From: Candidatus Altimarinota bacterium
GTDB taxonomy: Bacteria; Patescibacteriota; Gracilibacteria; BD1-5; UBA2023
Reading direction: 5' to 3'
Length of the DNA stretch: 64,000 bases
NCBI GenBank assembly: GCA_028713325.1
Contig: JAQTON010000002.1
Location: 124,001 to 188,000, forward strand
Part shown: piece by piece, positions 59,881 to 64,000 of the stretch
Numbering within the stretch: the first letter of the stretch is position 1
Layout: each line of letters starts with the position of its first letter
Program-made: the position numbers and the translations under genes
The notes under the pieces: generated by a model
The model's input: only the letters and a program-made list of their open reading frames with translations
Told to the model about the DNA's origin: nothing
Database searches by the model: none

Positions 59881-60843
59881 TTATTTTCTCTCTAAACTCA
59901 CTCAACGATTCCGAAATATCTCTTTTTCAATCTCTCATAGAAGAGGGGAGAGATTGTCGCTCTTGAGAACGATTTTTTGTCCATATTCATTGTTTCTCTT
60001 CGTAAAAAGCTCTTTATCAAAATAAAGTTCTACATCTGGAGTTTTTAAGGTTTCCAATTTATTTTTGAGTTTGTAGATGATATCTTTGATTCGCTCTTTG
60101 CTTTTGTCCCGTACCCAGATGTGGACGAGTTCCTTGTAGGGTGGATACGAAAAAGTCTTGCGTTCGGCAAGTGTGTGGACGAGGAAATCCCGATAATTCC
60201 CCTCGGTGATATTCTTTATGAGATCCGATTTCGGTGCGAAAGTTTGGATACAGATATCGGAACCCTTTCGGGCATTGTAGACGATATTGGTATAGATTTT
60301 CTCTTCTATGTCGTACTCGGGAACCGCTATCTCGGATTCGAGCAGGAGAAAAGCGACAAGATCTATTCATTCAATAGACAGGGTATTTCAGAGTTCTGTG
60401 GAGAGGAGGATTTGTGCTTCCGAAATTTCTTGGAAGTGCATCCCTTCGGACCGTTTTTTATCCGAATCTATGCGGGCAATTCGTGCGTTCGGAAAAAGTT
60501 TCTCGAGATTTTCTTCTATTTTTTGTATCCCAAATCCGATACTGTTAAGGTTGCTTCCATGACACTTCGGACAAGCATGAGGCATTTCAGACTCGGCACT
60601 ACAGTGATGACAGAGAAGTTTGGGGGACGGCGAAGTATGGACAATCATCGCGAGATCGCAGCGTTCGCAGAAAAACTGGTACCCGCAGTCCTTGCAGATG
60701 AGAGTGCGAGCCGATCAGCGACGGTTGAAAAAAAGGAGGCATTTCTTCCCTTTTGCTATGGTTTCCGAAACCTTCTCCACGAGTTCATTTGAGAGAAACG
60801 GAAGAGGGCATTTGGCGTAATTCAAATCGATGATGGTAAACAT
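59881..60843 (-). CDS. PriA C-terminal half (helicase domain 2 with zinc motifs)
   Basis: A 320-residue protein matching only the C-terminal half of the primosomal helicase PriA. KCLLFFNRRGSARTLICKDC (UGA-Gly in RRG), zinc motifs CGYQFFCERC, LLCHHCSAESEMPHACPKC, then GFGIQKIEENLEKLFPNARI and RKTFSYPPYKELVHI. The N-terminal DNA-binding domain and Walker A/B motor domain are absent. The start MFTIIDLNYAKCPLPFLSNE looks native. It may be a reduced PriA or work with a separate partner. Confidence 0.85.
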
Positions 60844-60897
60844 ATTTTTTTAACTCCCTCTCCTTCTAGGAGAGGATTGGGGGTGAGGTGGATGAAA

Positions 60898-61344
60898 TTA
60901 TTCTAGCTCGCTTTTAATAAAATTCACAAAATCCTCCGCACTGTCGAAATTGTGGTAGACGGAAGCGAATCGGATGTAAGCGACATCGTCGATATCCTTC
61001 AGACGGTGGAGGATATCCTTCCCGATGCGTTTCGAGGTGATTCCTTTCTTGTTCGATGCCCATTCGTTTTCGAGCTCGTTGATCATCTGTTCGATTCGAT
61101 TGTGATCCATACTCCGTCTGCTGAACGCCATAAGGATGCTTCGCTGTACTTTGGTTCTGTCATAGAGTTCTTTTTCTCCGTCCGATTTGGTGACGAGGAA
61201 GTTGATAAATTCCAATCGTTCAAAAGTCGTGAATCGTGCCTCGCACTTCTCACACTCGCGTCTACGACGTATGGACTGACCGTCCTCGGTCATACGGGAA
61301 TCGATGACTTTGGTATCGAGATTCTTGCATTTCGGACAACGCAT
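60898..61344 (-). CDS. nrdR: Transcriptional repressor NrdR
   Basis: A 148-residue regulator of ribonucleotide reductase genes. Zinc ribbon MRCPKCKNLDTKVIDSRMTE and RRRRECEKCEARFTTFERLE, then an ATP-cone domain (FLVTKSDGEKELYDRTKVQR, RIGKDILHRLKDIDDVAYIR) and FASVYHNFDSAEDF. The length is usual. No UGA. No nrd gene lies in the window. Confidence 0.96.
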   Translation of the reverse strand: MRCPKCKNLDTKVIDSRMTEDGQSIRRRRECEKCEARFTTFERLEFINFLVTKSDGEKELYDRTKVQRSILMAFSRRSMDHNRIEQMINELENEWASNKKGITSKRIGKDILHRLKDIDDVAYIRFASVYHNFDSAEDFVNFIKSELE

Positions 61345-61424
61345 GGGGAATTGGAATTTAGAGACTAGAAATTAGAATGAGTGTATGAATTTTTCTTTTT
61401 TTGTAAAGCTTGAGAAGTGAGAAA

Positions 61425-63707
61425 TTAATACTTTTTCTCCACTTTCACCCCATCTAAATAGTATTCGATAATCTGATTGTATTTGAACCCCATATCTTTT
61501 GCGAGATAGGTTGCACCGATTCCGCTGATTCCGACTCCGTGTCACTTCTGCGTATGTCCGACTCCTCCGGGATCGGTGACACTCTGAAGATAAGGGATGT
61601 CTTGACAGACGGTGTTTTTTCCAAGAGTCCCGTTCTGCACACGATTTTCGCAGTACTGTTTGGCAGACAGGGTTTGTCCGTTGGACTCGCTGAAATACCA
61701 GGGTTTGATGGGTACTCATTCGTGGGTGATAATCTGTCCGTTGGTAAGATCCACGAGACGGGAACTTATGGGACTCCGTTTCTCGTACCCGTATCCGAGG
61801 TACTTCTGGAACTCGTCGGGATTATCCGAACCGTCATACGCTTTTCCGGGGAATTTTCGGTTCTCCGGTTTGCTGTAAAAATACGCATACGAGCGGGCTG
61901 CCGTGAGAATGGTTTTTATTTTTTCCTCGTTGTCCCCGTTGGAGACTTCTGCAAGGCCTCGGAGATAGTCCTCGAGGGGAAGTTCGTTCACGACGACGAG
62001 TTTTCCTCATTCATTGAGGAGAGAGATCTTTCCGCGAAATATGTTATCATTCATCGTACCGGTCGTATCCCAGCTGGGCTTGCGATTCCAGCTCGTGATG
62101 GCAATAAGATTTGCCGAGAGTTCGACCTTGGAGAACGGATATTTTTTCTTTCCGAGCACGAGAGCGATTTTATCGGAACCGCTTACTTCAAAAGGGAGTT
62201 CCGGATTTTTTTTGAGTATTCAGGAATTTACTCCGATAGTGAGTCGTGCAAGAGCAGTATCTCCCGATTTGAGACGGATAGTCGAGCCGGTATAGGACAG
62301 ACGGATGCGAATAGTCGGTCATTTTTCGAGTGATTTGTTCGTTCAGATATTCGGACCGAGAGAGGCAATTTTTGTGGAATCGTAGTTCGGATTGATAGTG
62401 AGAGTGCGTCCTACGGAATCCGTCTCTGTTTTGCGAATATTCTCCACGAGAATGAAGAGATTGTCTCCCGGACAACTGGTGAACCCTACTTCTTTGTGTC
62501 CGGTAAGATTAGGGGTAGTGAAATCATTGACGGTACAATCGTTTTTTAAACATTCTTTATGTCCTATGGAAGTTTTATGAATATCGATTCCGTATTTTTT
62601 CGAGAGATATTCCACCACTTCCTTCAATGCTTTTTCTTGTTCGGTCACGACGGAGTCTTTCATGAAATTCCCCATGATACTGATTCCGACGGAGCTCTTA
62701 TTGTTCCAAAGTGCATGAGCCGCGACGGTATAGTCGCCTCCCGCACGACCTTCATAGATCTGTCCGCGTTGTCCGATCAGATAATTATACCCGATATCGC
62801 CCCATCCGCGAACGATAGTATGATAATAATAAATTCCTCGAATAAGTCCGAGATCATCCTTGCTTGTTTGATTGTTTTCAGCGGTGTGGTGAATAACGAT
62901 TCGTTCGACTTGCTTCGTTTTCTGTATCGGCCACACGAGCGGATGTCCATTTTCATCTCTGATAGTTTCGATTGCCCTATCCTGTTCAGGAAAATTGGTA
63001 GCAAGATGTGTTGCTATGATTTGATTTTTTGCCTCATATTTGAGAGTTGCTTCTGATTTCGGCTTATCTTTGTTCGCTTCCAGTTTCGCGAGTACGATTT
63101 TCCATCGGGGACTGTCTTCATAACGAAGGGATTCATCGGCTCCCCAATCCGAGCGTTTGATGATATTCGGACCGACAGTTCCGACGACCGCTTCTACGAA
63201 AGGCGAATCGAAGGCCATCTGGAGATTATTTGCATCGGTATCGAGCCCGATGATGAAAATATCGGGAATCTGCACATTGGATTTGGTTTCGATGACATAG
63301 GAAATGTGACCGGTTTTGCCTAAAAAGAGAGGTTCGGTGTAATAAAAATCTTCATTTCTCCCATCCCCATCCGTATCTATAACGAGAGGAAAGGTCTTTC
63401 CATTCGCCATGAGACTTACGCGAACGGGGTTATTTCCCGCTTCTATGACAAATGTTTTCGGAATCTTTAGAGTGAACATATTTTGCGGAGCGGAAAAATT
63501 GGCGGTTCCGATCGCTTGTTTCCAGAAGATTGCAGATTTTGTGTTATCGGTACTGGCGGTGGGTTCCCGTATCTCCCTAAAATCCAAGGAGTGAACCTGT
63601 CCCTCGGAGGCGTAAGTATATTTTTTCGCGATATGAAAACTTCCACCGATTGGGAAAAGTACAGGGAGGAGAAAGGTAATGAGGATGAGGAATGATAGTT
63701 TTTTCAT
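61425..63707 (-). CDS. Fused N-acetylmuramoyl-L-alanine amidase (PGRP) and SpoIID-like protein
   Basis: A 760-residue exported protein. Signal MKKLSFLILITFLLPVLFPI; a beta-rich region of 180 residues; amidase_2/PGRP domain (about 280-430) with zinc ligands in IVIHHTAENNQTSKDD, VAAHALWNNKSSVGISIMGN and GHKEVGFTSCPGD. Then a SpoIID domain (about 520-760): VVVNELPLEDYLRGLAEVSN, AARSYAYFYS, GQTLSAKQYCENR and GHGVGISGIGATYLAKDMG. The Gly of GHGVG is UGA. In spores SpoIIP (amidase) and SpoIID act together, so this joins both steps in one chain. Confidence 0.9.
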
Positions 63708-63787
63708 ACACATGAGTATATGGAAAAACGAATTTTTTCAAATAAAGATTGATTTTTCGAAAAAATCTTTTGCATTAACCGTATTTG

Positions 63788-63797
63788 CTGCTAGAAT
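63788..63797 (+). promoter_or_regulatory. Possible -10 of the last gene
   Basis: TAGAAT follows TTGCAT with a 16-bp spacer about 35 bp before the start at 63831, which fits a sigma-70-like promoter. Weak evidence because the region is AT-rich. Confidence 0.4.
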
Positions 63798-63830
63798 ATA
63801 TTCTCATATTACAACATTAATTTCCCCCTT

Positions 63831-64000
63831 ATGAAACTCCCCAATACCCTCTATTCCCGACTCTCTCTCATCGTTTCCGTCACTCTCGTTACCGGATACG
63901 TATTTGTTTATGCATACACGACCCTCACTCTGAGCGATGCCGACTCAGGAAAACCATTGACGAGTACTCTTATGCAAGCGGTTATGGGAAATATCACAGA
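63831..64000 (+). CDS. Start of a fourth fiber-like protein (partial)
   Basis: The frame runs off the window after 56 codons. It starts MKLPNTLYSRLSLIVSVTLV, a membrane/signal helix, followed by LTLSDADSGKPLTSTLMQAV. This matches the layout of the three fiber genes (LSNADKVGSGSGLTAASWN), so it is probably another member. No GIGT repeat is visible yet. Confidence 0.5.
   Translation, partial: MKLPNTLYSRLSLIVSVTLVTGYVFVYAYTTLTLSDADSGKPLTSTLMQAVMGNIT

Noticed and set aside
1-64000. CRISPR array, prophage or IS element
   Set aside because: No regularly spaced direct repeats, no transposase, and no phage structural or lysis cluster. The fiber-like genes stand alone without phage neighbours.

Overview
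The window comes from a bacterium of the candidate phyla radiation that reads UGA as glycine (genetic code 25), most likely Gracilibacteria, with Absconditabacteria (SR1) as the alternative. In about 45 genes the reading frame is interrupted only by in-frame UGA. Several of these sit at invariant family glycines: the first Gly of GGDEF, the rubredoxin Pro-Gly, the RsmG SAM loop, the YvcK nucleotide loop and the SpoIID GHGVG motif. Every gene whose end I traced stops at UAA or UAG. All gene coordinates below were joined across UGA. A standard-code reading would break most genes and hide several small ones completely.

Layout. 1-3.6 kb: clpP end, tyrS, and a SufS / small membrane protein / SufU-like Fe-S set. 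3.6-11.1 kb (minus strand): a fiber-like protein, then a redox block reading apbE, FMN_bind protein, a heme-membrane/rubredoxin/FNR fusion, an Ig-like protein, a response regulator and a histidine kinase. 11.3-17.2 kb: rsmA, small secreted and membrane proteins, Hsp20, the pilus platform PilC, and an S41 protease. 17.3-22.2 kb: two more fiber-like genes, each behind a duplicated structured leader, a possible toxin-antitoxin pair, rpsA and tRNA-His. 22.4-31.7 kb: a Kazal-domain protein, UvrD/PcrA, Pcm, a winged-helix regulator, a CHASE-PAS-GGDEF cyclase, MurG and YbeY. 31.7-41 kb: large envelope and hypothetical proteins (DUF4012, zinc-ribbon, bactofilin-like, GGDEF-like). 41-50 kb: CorA, an ABC-F protein, GIY-YIG, YvcK, two SPFH proteins plus an NfeD-like protein, and RsmG. 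50-56.7 kb: two M23 murein hydrolases (one with SLH repeats) and a four-gene minor-pilin operon. 56.9-64 kb: rplS, dnaA, an NYN-domain protein, a PriA C-terminal half, nrdR, an amidase-SpoIID fusion and the start of a fourth fiber-like gene.

Two systems stand out. First, a family of eight palindromic elements (about 120-170 bp) behaves like the Rickettsia palindromic elements. Four copies lie inside sufS, rsmA, uvrD and a pilus gene, all in sense orientation and in the same frame (it begins QKRSN), and they stay open only because UGA is glycine. The other four lie within 2 nt of a stop codon, all in the opposite orientation. The terminal arms differ between copies but remain complementary within each copy. 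Second, the redox block looks like a compact flavin-based extracytosolic electron-transfer pathway: NAD(P)H to FAD to rubredoxin to heme within one polypeptide, then to an exported flavinylated protein matured by ApbE. Twin direct-repeat boxes at the two promoters fit control by the OmpR-type regulator encoded in the same block.

Much of the rest serves the cell surface: type IV pilus parts, fiber-like GIGT-repeat proteins, S-layer-type SLH repeats and peptidoglycan hydrolases. This fits an episymbiotic or predatory small bacterium, though that lifestyle is an inference. Ribosome-binding sites are rare; most starts follow AT-rich sequence without a Shine-Dalgarno motif.
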